This document shows, piece by piece, positions 49,590 through 58,831 of a DNA stretch of 64,000 nucleotides. The notes beneath the pieces are model-generated. The model did not search any database and was not told the origin of the DNA. It worked only from the letters and a program-made list of their open reading frames with translations. This stretch comes from Amycolatopsis marina (GTDB taxonomy: Bacteria > Actinomycetota > Actinomycetes > Mycobacteriales > Pseudonocardiaceae). The DNA is taken from positions 1 to 64,000 of the forward strand of contig NZ_FOKG01000021.1 in NCBI RefSeq assembly GCF_900111885.1. Direction: 5' to 3'. How positions within the stretch are numbered: the first letter of the stretch is position 1; each line of letters opens with the position of its first letter. Position numbers and translations under genes: made by a program.

Positions 49590-50780
49590 TCAGGGAATGG
49601 TCAGTGCCTGCTCCTGCGCGGAATGGACCTCGGTCAGCACGCTGCGGTTGGCGACCGCCAGCTCGGCCCCGGTCTGCCTCGGGGGTACGCCGCTGACCAT
49701 CCACTCGCCGAGCAGCAGAGCCACCTTCGCCTGCATCTCGGTGCGGAGTCGATGGAAGGAATCCGCGGGGTCCGCACCGACCTGGCCCAGCAGTAGCCAC
49801 CACGCCCATGCCGCCGCACCCGCGTTGGCGATGAAGTCCGGCACGACCGGGATGCCCCTTGCCGCCATCATGGCCTCGGCCTCGGGCGTGGTCGCCGAGT
49901 TGGCCGCCTCGATAACGACCTTGGCCGCGACGTCGATCGAGTTGTCCGGGGTGATGGCGTAGGAGATCGCCGCCGGAACGAGGATGTCGGCCTCGATCCC
50001 GATCACCGCGTTGCGCGGAAGGCGCTGGACGTCGGCAGGCACCTGCGACCGGTCGACCTCGCCGTAGGCGTCCCGCAGTTCGAGCAGTGCGGGCACGTCG
50101 AGGCCCGCAGGGTGGTACAGCGTGCCCGCGGCGTCGGCCACGGCCACGACCCGCATGCCGGCCTCGTGCAGGTACCACGCCGCGCCGCCGCCCATCGTGC
50201 CGATGCCCTGGATCGCGACCGTCGTCTCGGCCGCGTCCCAGCCCCAGGTGCCCGCGACCCCGATGCACGCCTGTGCGACGCCGTAACCGCCGATCACGTC
50301 GCCAAGCAACAGTCCGCCGGGAACCGGGGCGTTCAGCCCGGCCTGCACCCTGCGCAACGTCCGCTCGGGATCGCTGGAGCGGCGGATGGCCGCGTGGTAC
50401 GACTGCTCCAGGCCCAGTCCCTCGAACACCTCGTCGATCAGGTGCTGCGGCACGCCGAGGTCCTCAGCCGTGACCCAGTGAGCGTCCAGCCAGGGCCGCA
50501 TCGCCGAGCAGAAGCGCTCCAGCACGCCCTTCGCCCTCGGGTTCTTGGGGTCGAAGTCGATGCCGCCCTTGGCTCCGCCGACCGGCAGGTTGAAGGTGGC
50601 GGTCTTGGCCGCCATGCCTCTGGCCAGGTCCTCGACCTCGGACACAGTGCACCCTGCGCGCATCCGGGTGCCGCCGGTGGCCAACCCGGAAACCAGTGTG
50701 TGCACCACCAGGTAACCCCGGGTACCGGTCACCGGATCCGTCCACGTCAACCTCACCAAAGGTTCAGTGCTGTCAGCCAT
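49590..50780 (-). CDS. Glu/Leu/Phe/Val dehydrogenase family protein
   Basis: A 396-residue NAD(P)-dependent amino-acid dehydrogenase. The catalytic lysine lies in LPVGGAKGGIDFDPKNP. The Rossmann motif is VAIQGIGTMGGGAAWYL, and the late NSATTPEAEAMMAARGI and DFIANAGA are conserved. It oxidatively deaminates an amino acid such as leucine, valine or glutamate; specificity is not clear. GGAGGTGG precedes ATG 50780. It diverges from a LysR gene across 315 bp and is its likely target. Confidence 0.9.
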   Translation of the reverse strand: MADSTEPLVRLTWTDPVTGTRGYLVVHTLVSGLATGGTRMRAGCTVSEVEDLARGMAAKTATFNLPVGGAKGGIDFDPKNPRAKGVLERFCSAMRPWLDAHWVTAEDLGVPQHLIDEVFEGLGLEQSYHAAIRRSSDPERTLRRVQAGLNAPVPGGLLLGDVIGGYGVAQACIGVAGTWGWDAAETTVAIQGIGTMGGGAAWYLHEAGMRVVAVADAAGTLYHPAGLDVPALLELRDAYGEVDRSQVPADVQRLPRNAVIGIEADILVPAAISYAITPDNSIDVAAKVVIEAANSATTPEAEAMMAARGIPVVPDFIANAGAAAWAWWLLLGQVGADPADSFHRLRTEMQAKVALLLGEWMVSGVPPRQTGAELAVANRSVLTEVHSAQEQALTIP

Positions 50781-51095
50781 CTAACCCACCTCCAAGCGCT
50801 CATCTCTCGACAAACCAGTCGTCCGGCGTTGCCGATTTCACCGCCGAGGGCATACCGCAGCAGCCGATCCGTTCGAACCTGTGGATCGGCGTATTCAGGG
50901 GTCCTGAGCTGCGAGTTTCCAGGGCGGCCGCATCGTGGGGCCGGTAAGTCCAGAGTGCTCCCAGAGTGGTGCGCCCGTCCAGTTACGGATCATGCATGTA
51001 AACGTTCACGCTTCCTGCACTATCGGGACGTTTGGACGGGGCAACCCGTGCTCCCTCGGTTGGGGTGCTGGACTGCCGTGCTTAATCTTGACCGC
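50781..51095. promoter_or_regulatory. Divergent intergenic region, dehydrogenase/LysR
   Basis: This 315-bp gap must hold both promoters. CCCGTCCA (50974-50981) and TGGACGGG (51033-51040) are exact inverse repeats 51 bp apart, with ATGCAT near 50992 between them. These could be part of a LysR-type footprint. No RNA motif is visible. Confidence 0.4.
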
Positions 51096-52019
51096 ATGGA
51101 GCTGTCGTTGCACCGGTTGCGGATGCTTCGCGAATTGAATCGGAGGGGGACCGTCACGGCGGCCGCGGTGGCGTTGCACTACACGGCGTCCGCGGTCTCG
51201 CAACAGTTGGCGCAGCTCGAACGAGACGTCGGGGCGAAGCTGTTCGAACGGCTGGGCAGGCGGGTACAGCTGACCGAGCTCGGGATGCTCCTCGCCGAAC
51301 ACGCGGAGGAGATTCTGGGTTCGGTGGAGCGGGCCACCATGGCGCTGGAGGAGGCGCAGGAGGCGGTGACCGTCCGGCTGACGGCCGGAGTGTGGGCCTC
51401 GGTCGCCTCGGGCCTGCTGCCTTCCGCGCTCACGGCGCTGGCCGCCGAGCACCCGGGCATCCAGGTGCGGACACGGGAACTCGCCCCGGAGGACACCGCC
51501 GACGCGGTCCGGGACGGCACGCTGGACTTCTCCTTCGTGATCGACTACTCGGACACCCCGATGCCCTGGGATCCAGGGCTGGAGCGGGCCGTCATCGCCG
51601 TCGAACGCCTGCATGCCGCGGTGCCGACCGGCGCGGTGCCCAGTGGCACGATGTCGCTGCTCGAACTCGCCGAACACCCGTGGATCCTGGCCAGTCCGCG
51701 CAGTCACTTCGGTCGTGCCGTGCGGGTGGCGTGCCAGCGCAGCGGATTCGATCCCAAGATCAACCACGAGGTCGGGGAACAGGCGACGGCGCTGGCCATG
51801 GTCGGCGCGGGGCTCGGCGTCACGCTTGTGTCCGACCTCGGGCTCACTTTGCTGCCGCCCGGGGTGGATGTGGTGGCGCTGAACAATCCCGTCATGCGCA
51901 CTGTCGCGATCGCCTACCGCACGACCGCCGCCCGTAGGCCGTCGTTGCAACTGGTCATCGACGCCGTTCGCGCAGCGGCGGCGGAACTCGGACTGGGAGC
52001 CCGTTCCCCGCTGCCGTGA
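51096..52019 (+). CDS. LysR-family transcriptional regulator
   Basis: A 307-residue LysR protein. The N-terminal winged helix is LNRRGTVTAAAVALHYTASAVSQQLAQLERDVGAKLFERLGRR, split across its helices, and a periplasmic-binding-type effector domain follows (GLLPSALTALAAEHPGI; LGVTLVSDLGLTLLP). ATG 51096 is chosen; the frame stays open far upstream through the dehydrogenase gene but is not coding there. It probably controls the divergent dehydrogenase in response to an amino acid or keto acid. Confidence 0.9.
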   Translation: MELSLHRLRMLRELNRRGTVTAAAVALHYTASAVSQQLAQLERDVGAKLFERLGRRVQLTELGMLLAEHAEEILGSVERATMALEEAQEAVTVRLTAGVWASVASGLLPSALTALAAEHPGIQVRTRELAPEDTADAVRDGTLDFSFVIDYSDTPMPWDPGLERAVIAVERLHAAVPTGAVPSGTMSLLELAEHPWILASPRSHFGRAVRVACQRSGFDPKINHEVGEQATALAMVGAGLGVTLVSDLGLTLLPPGVDVVALNNPVMRTVAIAYRTTAARRPSLQLVIDAVRAAAAELGLGARSPLP

Positions 52020-52105
52020 GTCCCGTGTCTTGGTGCTCTGCGATTGTCGGACCCCGCGTGTAGCGTCCGATCGTAAGGTTTTTCGGACGGACTTCAGGCG
52101 GTGCC

Positions 52106-53392
52106 ATGACCGCGGTGCACGCTCATTTCCCGGATGCCGAACGAACAGGAAGGGCCGATGCCGCTGCCGTCAACCGGACGGCGCGCGTACTCGCCGACCG
52201 TGCGGAGGGGGAGGCCTACGTGGCCTCGGTGTGCTTCAAACACGGGCCACCGCGGCTGCTGGGTGCCGAGCTGGAGTACACGGTGCACCATATCGCGGAC
52301 CCGGCTCGCCCACTGGACCCCGATGTCATCGCCGACGCGCTCGGCCCACATACTCCGCGAACACTACGCAGGGACAGTCCGGCGCAGCCGCTGCCGGCAG
52401 GATCGCCCCTCAGCCTCGAACCCGGTTGCCAGGTCGAGATCTCCGCTCTCCCGCAACCCTCGCTCGCCGCTCTGTCCGTCGCGATCTCGACGGACCTTGA
52501 CTACCTCACCGAACTGCTCGCCCGGCACGGACTGTGCCTCGGCACCCAGGGCATCGACGCCCACCGCCTGCCGCAACGTCTGTTGAACACCGAGCGCTAC
52601 GCCGCGATGGAGCGGCGGTTCGCTCCGATCGGTCCCGGCGGAATCACCATGATGTGCAGCACCGCGGGGCTCCAGGTGTGCCTGGACACCGGCGAACGGG
52701 ACGAACTTCCCGCTCGCTGGGCGGCACTGCACGCGCTCGGGCCCGTGCTGCTCGCCCTGTTCGCGAACTCGGCACGGCACGCGGGCAGGGAAACCGGCAG
52801 TGTCTCGGCGCGCTGGCTCGCGGTGATGGGCACCGAGCGGGCCCGAACCTACGCGGCCCGGGTTGGGCCACGGTTCGCGGACCCGGCAACGGGATGGGCC
52901 GCACGAATCATGGACACGCCATTGTTGGTGCTACCGCGCACGGCAGCGCCATGGGACGCGCCGGACGGGCTGACGTTCGGCGACTGGATCGACGGCAGGG
53001 GAGCAGGCGAGGCGCTCGATCCACCCACGACGGACGACCTGGACTACCACCTCACCACGATGTTCACCCCGGTGCGGCCGAGGGGCTACCTGGAGGCGAG
53101 ATACCTGGACGCCCAGCCGCCAGGGGAGTGGCTGACTCCGGTGGCACTCCTGACGGCCCTACTGTCCCGGAAGTCCGTTGTGGACTCTGTGCTCGAGGCA
53201 TGTCTGCCCGTGGCGCAGCTCTGGGAACCCGCGGCCCGCCACGGCCTCGCGGTCGCCGAGTTGGCCACCGCCGCGCGCCGAGTGGCGGACATCGGCTGCG
53301 CCGCACTGCCCGAGACCGGGCTTCCTCCGGAAACCGTGTCGCGGCTGGAGTCCGCCGTGTACCGACGACTGCACCGTGCGAGAAAGGACTGA
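52106..53392 (+). CDS. egtA: Glutamate--cysteine ligase EgtA
   Basis: A 428-residue GCS2-type ligase that makes gamma-glutamylcysteine, the sulfur donor for ergothioneine. LLGAELEYTVHHIADP, LEPGCQVEISALPQPSLAAL and MFTPVRPRGYLEARYLDAQP match EgtA. It leads the egtABCD operon, 10 bp before egtB. ATG 52106 fits the family length. Ergothioneine protects actinomycetes against oxidants. Confidence 0.95.
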   Translation: MTAVHAHFPDAERTGRADAAAVNRTARVLADRAEGEAYVASVCFKHGPPRLLGAELEYTVHHIADPARPLDPDVIADALGPHTPRTLRRDSPAQPLPAGSPLSLEPGCQVEISALPQPSLAALSVAISTDLDYLTELLARHGLCLGTQGIDAHRLPQRLLNTERYAAMERRFAPIGPGGITMMCSTAGLQVCLDTGERDELPARWAALHALGPVLLALFANSARHAGRETGSVSARWLAVMGTERARTYAARVGPRFADPATGWAARIMDTPLLVLPRTAAPWDAPDGLTFGDWIDGRGAGEALDPPTTDDLDYHLTTMFTPVRPRGYLEARYLDAQPPGEWLTPVALLTALLSRKSVVDSVLEACLPVAQLWEPAARHGLAVAELATAARRVADIGCAALPETGLPPETVSRLESAVYRRLHRARKD

Positions 53393-53402
53393 GGCTGCGG
53401 AC

Positions 53403-54740
53403 ATGAGCATGACAGAACTCGAATCGGCGAATCCGCTGCTGGATCTGACGGCCGAGCAGCTTCGCGCGTATGCGGCCGCGGCGATGGACCGGGCGCGGCG
53501 GCGCAGCAGGGGGCTCACCGACGCCGTCGACGATTCCGACCTCGTCCGTCAGCACTCCAGGCTGATGTCGCCGCTGGTGTGGGACCTCGCCCACATCGGC
53601 AGCCAGGAGGAGCTGTGGCTGGTCCGCGATGTCGGCGGACGGCCCCCGCTGCGTCCGGACATCGACGAGCTGTACGACGCGTTCAAGCACGCGAGGGCCG
53701 ATCGGCCTGCGCTGCCGCTGCTCGGACCTGCCGAGGCACGTGCGTACGTCGCCGAGGTCCGTGGCAAGGCCTTGGACGTGTTGGACACGGCGCCGATGCG
53801 CGGGCAGGGCCTGACCGACCACGGTTTCGCCTTCGGCATGATCACCCAGCATGAGCAGCAGCATGCCGAGACCATGCTTGCCACCCACCAGCTGCGCGGT
53901 GGTGAACCGGTGCTGCACGCCCCACCGCCGCCCGAACGGCGCTGCGCGCCACTGCCGGAGGAGGTGCTCGTCCCGGCCGGTGAGTTCCTGATGGGCACGT
54001 CCGCGGAGCCGTGGGCACTGGACAACGAACGACCCGCGCACGTGGTCGACGTCGGCGCCTTCTTGCTCGACACCACGCCGGTCACGAACGCCGCCTACCT
54101 CGAGTTCGTCGAGTCCGGCGGTTACGCCGAGCGGAGGTGGTGGAGCACCGTCGGATGGGAGCACATCCAGCAACACGGCATCACCGCGCCGAGGTTCTGG
54201 CGGCGGGAGGCGACCGGCTGGTGGCGTACCCGTTTCGGGGTCACCGAACCGGTCCCGGCCCACGAGCCGGTGGCGCACGTGTCGTACCACGAGGCAGCGG
54301 CGTACGCCGCGTGGGCAGGCAAGCGGCTGCCCACGGAACCGGAGTGGGAGAAGGCCGCACGGTTCGATCCCGCGACCGGCCGTTCCCGTCGTTTTCCCTG
54401 GGGCGACGAGGATCCGGGGCCGGAGCACGCGAATCTCGGGCAACGCCACCTGCGTCCCGCTCCGGTCGGTGCCTACCCGCGCGGTTCCTCGCCGCTCGGG
54501 GTGCACCAGCTCATCGGAGATGTCTGGGAGTGGACCAGTTCGGACTTCGGTGGCTACCCCGGATTCTCGGCGTTCCCCTATCGGGAGTACTCGGAGGTGT
54601 TCTTCGGAGCGGCGCACAAGGTGCTGCGCGGCGGCTCGTTCGGCACCGACGCGGCGGCGGTGCGCGGCACCTTCCGCAACTGGGACTATCCGATCCGGCG
54701 GCAGATTTTCGCCGGGTTCCGTTGCGCAAGGGACGCGTGA
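53403..54740 (+). CDS. egtB: Iron-dependent sulfoxide synthase EgtB
   Basis: A 445-residue enzyme that joins gamma-glutamylcysteine to hercynine with oxygen. The N-terminal DinB-like domain supplies the iron ligands (VWDLAHIGSQEELWL and TQHEQQHAETML). The C-terminal FGE-sulfatase domain contains VPAGEFLMGT, EWEKAARFDP, GDVWEWTSSDFGGYPGF and KVLRGGSFGT. It lies third from the end of a tight operon, 10 bp after egtA and 3 bp before egtC. Confidence 0.97.
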   Translation: MSMTELESANPLLDLTAEQLRAYAAAAMDRARRRSRGLTDAVDDSDLVRQHSRLMSPLVWDLAHIGSQEELWLVRDVGGRPPLRPDIDELYDAFKHARADRPALPLLGPAEARAYVAEVRGKALDVLDTAPMRGQGLTDHGFAFGMITQHEQQHAETMLATHQLRGGEPVLHAPPPPERRCAPLPEEVLVPAGEFLMGTSAEPWALDNERPAHVVDVGAFLLDTTPVTNAAYLEFVESGGYAERRWWSTVGWEHIQQHGITAPRFWRREATGWWRTRFGVTEPVPAHEPVAHVSYHEAAAYAAWAGKRLPTEPEWEKAARFDPATGRSRRFPWGDEDPGPEHANLGQRHLRPAPVGAYPRGSSPLGVHQLIGDVWEWTSSDFGGYPGFSAFPYREYSEVFFGAAHKVLRGGSFGTDAAAVRGTFRNWDYPIRRQIFAGFRCARDA

Positions 54741-54743
54741 GCC

Positions 54744-55508
54744 GTGTGCCGTCACCTGGCCTACGTCGGCGCGGCCTGTTCGCCAACGCGGTTGCTGCTG
54801 GCGGCTCCGCACTCGCTGACCCGGCAGTCCCACGCACCGAGGGACATGCGCGGTGGTGGAACAGTCAATGTGGACGGTTTCGGTCTCGGCTGGTATCCGG
54901 CGGACGCCGAACCGGTCCGCTACCGCAGATCCGGACCCATCTGGGCGGACGCGGGCCTGCCGGAGTTGGCTGCTTCGCTGCGCACACGCGCCTTCCTGGC
55001 CGCGGTGCGCTCGGCCACTCCCGGAATGCCGGTGTCGGAAGGCGCGTGTGCGCCCTTCGGAGCAGGTCGCTGGCTCTTCAGCCACAACGGGATCATCGCG
55101 GGCTGGCCCGACTCGATGGCCGAGCTCGCCGGAAAGCTGCCGATCACCGATCTGCTCCGGCTGGACGCGCCCACCGACTCCGCGCTGCTGTGGGCGATGC
55201 TGCACGACAGGCTGCGTAGTGGGCAGCCACCCGAGTCGGCCGTCACCGGCTTGGTGACCGAGGTCGAGAGGGCGGCGCCGGGCTCGCGGCTGAACCTGCT
55301 GCTCACCGACGGCGAGCGGATCATCGCGACGGCCTGGTCCCATGCGCTGTCGGTACGCGGGGACAGCAGTGGTGTCGTCATTGCCTCCGAGCCGTGCGAC
55401 TCGGATCCGGAGTGGACTCCGGTCCCAGACCGTCACGCGGTGGTCGCCACTCGTGACTCCGTCGATCTCGTCCCCATCAACGCCGATCGGAGTAGCCGAA
55501 CACCATGA
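54744..55508 (+). CDS. egtC: Gamma-glutamyl hydrolase EgtC
   Basis: A 254-residue Ntn-type amidohydrolase that removes glutamate from the sulfoxide intermediate. Cys2 (MCRHLAYVG) is the nucleophile; NVDGFGLGWY and FSHNGIIAGW are class II glutaminase motifs. Its stop overlaps the egtD start (ATGA). Confidence 0.96.
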   Translation: MCRHLAYVGAACSPTRLLLAAPHSLTRQSHAPRDMRGGGTVNVDGFGLGWYPADAEPVRYRRSGPIWADAGLPELAASLRTRAFLAAVRSATPGMPVSEGACAPFGAGRWLFSHNGIIAGWPDSMAELAGKLPITDLLRLDAPTDSALLWAMLHDRLRSGQPPESAVTGLVTEVERAAPGSRLNLLLTDGERIIATAWSHALSVRGDSSGVVIASEPCDSDPEWTPVPDRHAVVATRDSVDLVPINADRSSRTP

Positions 55509-56488
55509 ACGAACGGGATCTGGACGTTCACCGCAGCGAGGCGGCCGTGACCACCGCGCTGCGGGCAGACGTGCGCGAGGGCCTCACCGCCACACAGAAG
55601 TGGTTGCCGTCCAAATGGTTCTACGACGCCAGGGGCAGCGAGCTGTTCGAGCGGATCACCAGGGTGCCCGAGTACTACCCCACACGGGCGGAGCGGGAGG
55701 TGCTGGAGGGTGAGTCCGCGGCGATCGCGGTGGCCACCGGAGCGCACACGCTGGTGGAGCTCGGATCGGGGTCGAGTGAGAAGACCCGGCTGCTGCTCGA
55801 CGCGCTGACCGACTGGGCGGAACTGCGCACCTTCGTCCCACTGGACGTCTCGGAGACCGCGCTCGCCGACGCGACACGGGTCATCGCCGCCGCCTATCCA
55901 CGCCTCGAAGTACGGGGCGTGGTCGGCGACTTCACCGAGCACCTCGGCCTGCTACCGGGTTCGCCGCCCCGGCTGGTCGCGTTCCTCGGCGGGACGATCG
56001 GCAACTTCCTGCCCGCGGAGCGGGCGAAGTTCCTGCGTTCGGTACGCGACGTACTGCAGGAGGGGGAGTGGTTGCTGCTGGGTACGGATCTGGTGAAGGA
56101 CCAGGATCGGCTCGTCCGCGCCTACGACGACGCCGCCGGCGTGACCGCGGAGTTCAACCGCAACGTGCTGCGGGTCGTGAACGAACGCCTCGGCGCGGAC
56201 TTCCGTCCCGAACTGTTCGACCATGTCTCCTACTGGGACGCGGAGAACGAGTGGATCGAGATGCGGCTGCGAGCCCGTGAAGGGATGCGGGTTCGCGTGC
56301 CGGGAGCGGACCTGGAGGTCGAGTTCACCGAGGGGGAACACATCCGGACAGAGATCTCGGCGAAGTTCCGCCCCGAGGGCGTTGCCGCAGAGCTGGCGGA
56401 TGCCGGGTTGGCGCTGCGGCGATGGTGGACCGATCGACGCGGTTTGTTCGGGGTCTCACTCGCCCAGGCCGTGCGAATGATCGAATGA
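55505..56488 (+). CDS. egtD: Histidine N-alpha-methyltransferase EgtD
   Basis: A 327-residue SAM-dependent enzyme that trimethylates histidine to hercynine, the first committed step of ergothioneine synthesis. LPSKWFYDARGSELFERIT, the SAM motif VELGSGSSEKTRLLLDAL and FLGGTIGNFLPAE are diagnostic. It is translationally coupled to egtC. Confidence 0.97.
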   Translation: MNERDLDVHRSEAAVTTALRADVREGLTATQKWLPSKWFYDARGSELFERITRVPEYYPTRAEREVLEGESAAIAVATGAHTLVELGSGSSEKTRLLLDALTDWAELRTFVPLDVSETALADATRVIAAAYPRLEVRGVVGDFTEHLGLLPGSPPRLVAFLGGTIGNFLPAERAKFLRSVRDVLQEGEWLLLGTDLVKDQDRLVRAYDDAAGVTAEFNRNVLRVVNERLGADFRPELFDHVSYWDAENEWIEMRLRAREGMRVRVPGADLEVEFTEGEHIRTEISAKFRPEGVAAELADAGLALRRWWTDRRGLFGVSLAQAVRMIE

Positions 56489-56492
56489 GCGG

Positions 56493-56966
56493 GTGAGGAA
56501 CCCACTTCCGCGGCTCGCGCGCCTTGTCGGGACGCGCCCCGGTCTGATGCGGCTGGCCGGCGTGGTGGTCGCTGTGGATCAGCGACTGCATCGTCTCTCC
56601 AGGGGCAGGCTGAGCCTCGTGGCGATCGCGGGCCTGCCATCCCTGCGGCTGACGACCACCGGCCGCAAAACGGGACTGGACAGGCAGACCAACCTGCTCT
56701 ATCTGCCGCGTGGCGACGAGTTCGTGCTGATCGGCTCCAACTGGGGCAGGCCGAACCACCCTGCCTGGGCCTACAACCTGCGTGCGCATCCGCGGGCCAC
56801 GGTCGCGATCAGGGGTGGTGAGGTGCGGGTCCTGGCCCGCGAGGTGACCGGCGCCGAGTACGACCGGCTCTGGTCCGAACTGCTGGAGTTCTGGCCGGGG
56901 TACCGGATGGAGCGGGACGCGGCAGGACGCGAGTTGCCCGTCTTCGTGCTGACGCCGCTGCCCTGA
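56493..56966 (+). CDS. Deazaflavin (F420)-dependent nitroreductase family protein, Ddn-like
   Basis: A 157-residue split-beta-barrel protein of the Ddn family. LRLTTTGRKTGLDRQTNLLYL, VLIGSNWGRPNHPAWAYNLRAHP and WPGYRMERDAAGRELPVFVLTP (in parts) are typical. It uses F420H2 on an unknown substrate, possibly quinones. It follows egtD by 4 bp, in the place where egtE, the final C-S lyase, sits in mycobacteria. Confidence 0.9.
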   Translation: MRNPLPRLARLVGTRPGLMRLAGVVVAVDQRLHRLSRGRLSLVAIAGLPSLRLTTTGRKTGLDRQTNLLYLPRGDEFVLIGSNWGRPNHPAWAYNLRAHPRATVAIRGGEVRVLAREVTGAEYDRLWSELLEFWPGYRMERDAAGRELPVFVLTPLP

Positions 56967-57100
56967 GTGGACACAGAACCGAACCACCCTTTCGGCTGGA
57001 GTTTGGGCCGGGACTCCTGCGGCGCACCGCGACGTACGGCAGTGTCGATTCTCAGTAATCGTTCGGGTGCGTGTGGTGACGAGCTGGGAGGAAACCGGCA

Positions 57101-58729
57101 ATGACGGCAGTGTGGGGTCGGACTCGGGCGCGGGCAGTGGTGTCGCTGCTGGCGGCGAGCACGATGGTTGCCGGAATACCGGCGACGGCGGGCGCCGTGC
57201 AGGCCGCCGGACCGGTGGCGGCAGAAGTCGGTGCCGTCGACGAGGTGTCCTGGGGGGCGTGCGACCAGGAAATTCTCGCAGGAGTGGCGGAGGACCAGCG
57301 GGACCTCTATTCCTGCGCGACCTACCGGGTGCCGATCGATCACGACAACGCCGCACTCGGCACCATCGACCTCGCGCTGCTGCGCAGGGCTGCGGCCGAC
57401 CCCGAAGCGCGGATCGGTTCCCTGTTCGTCAATCCCGGCGGTCCAGGCGGCCCGGGGCGCACCATGCCGATGGGAGCGGAGCAGTTCTTCGAGCAGCCTG
57501 TGCTCGATCGATTCGACATCGTCGGCTTCGATCCACGCGGTGTCGGCGACAGCAATCCCGTGCGTTGCTTCACGACCGCGGAGGACGCCGAGGAGGTCCT
57601 CGGCGGCCAGGTCGCGGTGCCGGTCTCCCAACAGGAGATGTCTCGCACGCTCGCCGGCTACACCGACTACGCCAGGTTCTGCGACCGGAACTCCGGTGCC
57701 CTGCTACGGCATATGTCCACAAAGGCGGTGGCACGGGATCTGGATGTGCTTCGAGCGGCCGTGGGTGACGAGCAGTTGACCTACGTCGGCTTTTCCTACG
57801 GCACCCTGCTCGGCGCCACCTACGCGAACTTGTTCCCCCAGCGATCGAGGGCGCTCGTTCTCGACGGGAACGTGGATCCACAGCTGCGGACCAGCGACGG
57901 CCGCCGGTACGACCGCGAGCGGGCAGGCGGGTTCGAGGTAGCACTGGACGCGTTCCTGCGCGAGTGCGAGCGGGTGCGCGAACGCTGTGCGTTCAGCCCC
58001 GGCCAGCCACGGCAGAAGTTCGACGACCTGCGCGGGCATCTGCGCAGGCAGCCGATCCCGCTGCCGGGGGGCACCGACCTCGACCTGACGGCCTTCACGA
58101 ACGGTGTGGCGGGAGCGCTGTACTCGGCACGGTCGCTGCCGAGCCTCGCGAAGGACCTGCAGACGTTGCACGACGTGGTCAGCACGCCGGAAGGGGTGAA
58201 GCCGAAGACGCTCACCGAGGATGACCTGCGGGTCGTGCTCCGGCAGGGCATCGATCCCCGGTTCGACGTACGGCCGGACAGCAAGTATCTGGCCGATGAC
58301 TCCTACTTCGCCGTGAACTGCGCGGACAAGCGGTTCCGGCACACGCACGCCGACCTGCCCGCGATGGCGGGTCAGTGGGAGGACGAGTCCCCGGTCTTCG
58401 GCAGGGCGCAGGCCTTCGCGGACCCCGCCGGCTGCCCGGTGTGGCCCGGTGACGCCAAGACCGGCGCGTACCGCGGGCCGTGGAACGCCAAGACCGCGAA
58501 TCCGGTTCTGGTGATCGGCAACTACTACGACCCGGCGACCCAGTACACGTTCGCCAAGCGGATGGCGAGCCAGCTGGGCTACGCCCGGTTGCTGCCCGTC
58601 GATGCCTTCGGCCACTGCGTTCTGGGTGACTCGGCCGGGGTGGACAGGGCGGCCACGGAATATCTCGTGGATCTCACGGTCCCGCCGTCGGGGCAGGTGT
58701 ACGAGGCGGACAAGGCACCGTTCGACTAG
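57101..58729 (+). CDS. Secreted TAP-type alpha/beta hydrolase (tripeptidyl aminopeptidase-like)
   Basis: A 542-residue exported hydrolase. The signal peptide has a basic start and a hydrophobic core AVVSLLAASTMVAGIP, with likely cleavage after the TAGA or VQAA alanines. The oxyanion region is NPGGPGGPG, the nucleophile is YVGFSYGTLLG, and the acid and histidine lie in YYDPATQY and DAFGHCVLGD of the C-terminal TAP domain. Family members remove N-terminal tripeptides or act on esters outside the cell. It is monocistronic. Confidence 0.92.
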   Translation: MTAVWGRTRARAVVSLLAASTMVAGIPATAGAVQAAGPVAAEVGAVDEVSWGACDQEILAGVAEDQRDLYSCATYRVPIDHDNAALGTIDLALLRRAAADPEARIGSLFVNPGGPGGPGRTMPMGAEQFFEQPVLDRFDIVGFDPRGVGDSNPVRCFTTAEDAEEVLGGQVAVPVSQQEMSRTLAGYTDYARFCDRNSGALLRHMSTKAVARDLDVLRAAVGDEQLTYVGFSYGTLLGATYANLFPQRSRALVLDGNVDPQLRTSDGRRYDRERAGGFEVALDAFLRECERVRERCAFSPGQPRQKFDDLRGHLRRQPIPLPGGTDLDLTAFTNGVAGALYSARSLPSLAKDLQTLHDVVSTPEGVKPKTLTEDDLRVVLRQGIDPRFDVRPDSKYLADDSYFAVNCADKRFRHTHADLPAMAGQWEDESPVFGRAQAFADPAGCPVWPGDAKTGAYRGPWNAKTANPVLVIGNYYDPATQYTFAKRMASQLGYARLLPVDAFGHCVLGDSAGVDRAATEYLVDLTVPPSGQVYEADKAPFD

Positions 58730-58754
58730 ATCGTTCCAATCCCCATGACGCCGG

Positions 58755-58809
58755 CCGGCCGAAATCCGGGTGCGGGCGGCCGGCCGAAATCCGGGTGCGG
58801 GCGGCCGGC
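58755..58809. repeat. 25-bp tandem repeat, two and a fifth copies
   Basis: Two exact copies of a 25-bp unit (beginning CCGGCCGAAATCC) at 58755 and 58780, then CCGGC of a third at 58805. It lies 25 bp after the TAP hydrolase stop and before the GNAT gene. It could form GC-rich hairpins and act as a terminator. Confidence 0.85.
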
Positions 58810-58831
58810 TCGGGGGTGTGTGATCGCGGGT

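Noticed and set aside
53064..55436. 790-codon minus-strand open frame
   Set aside because: It is antisense to egtB and egtC and shows no domain.
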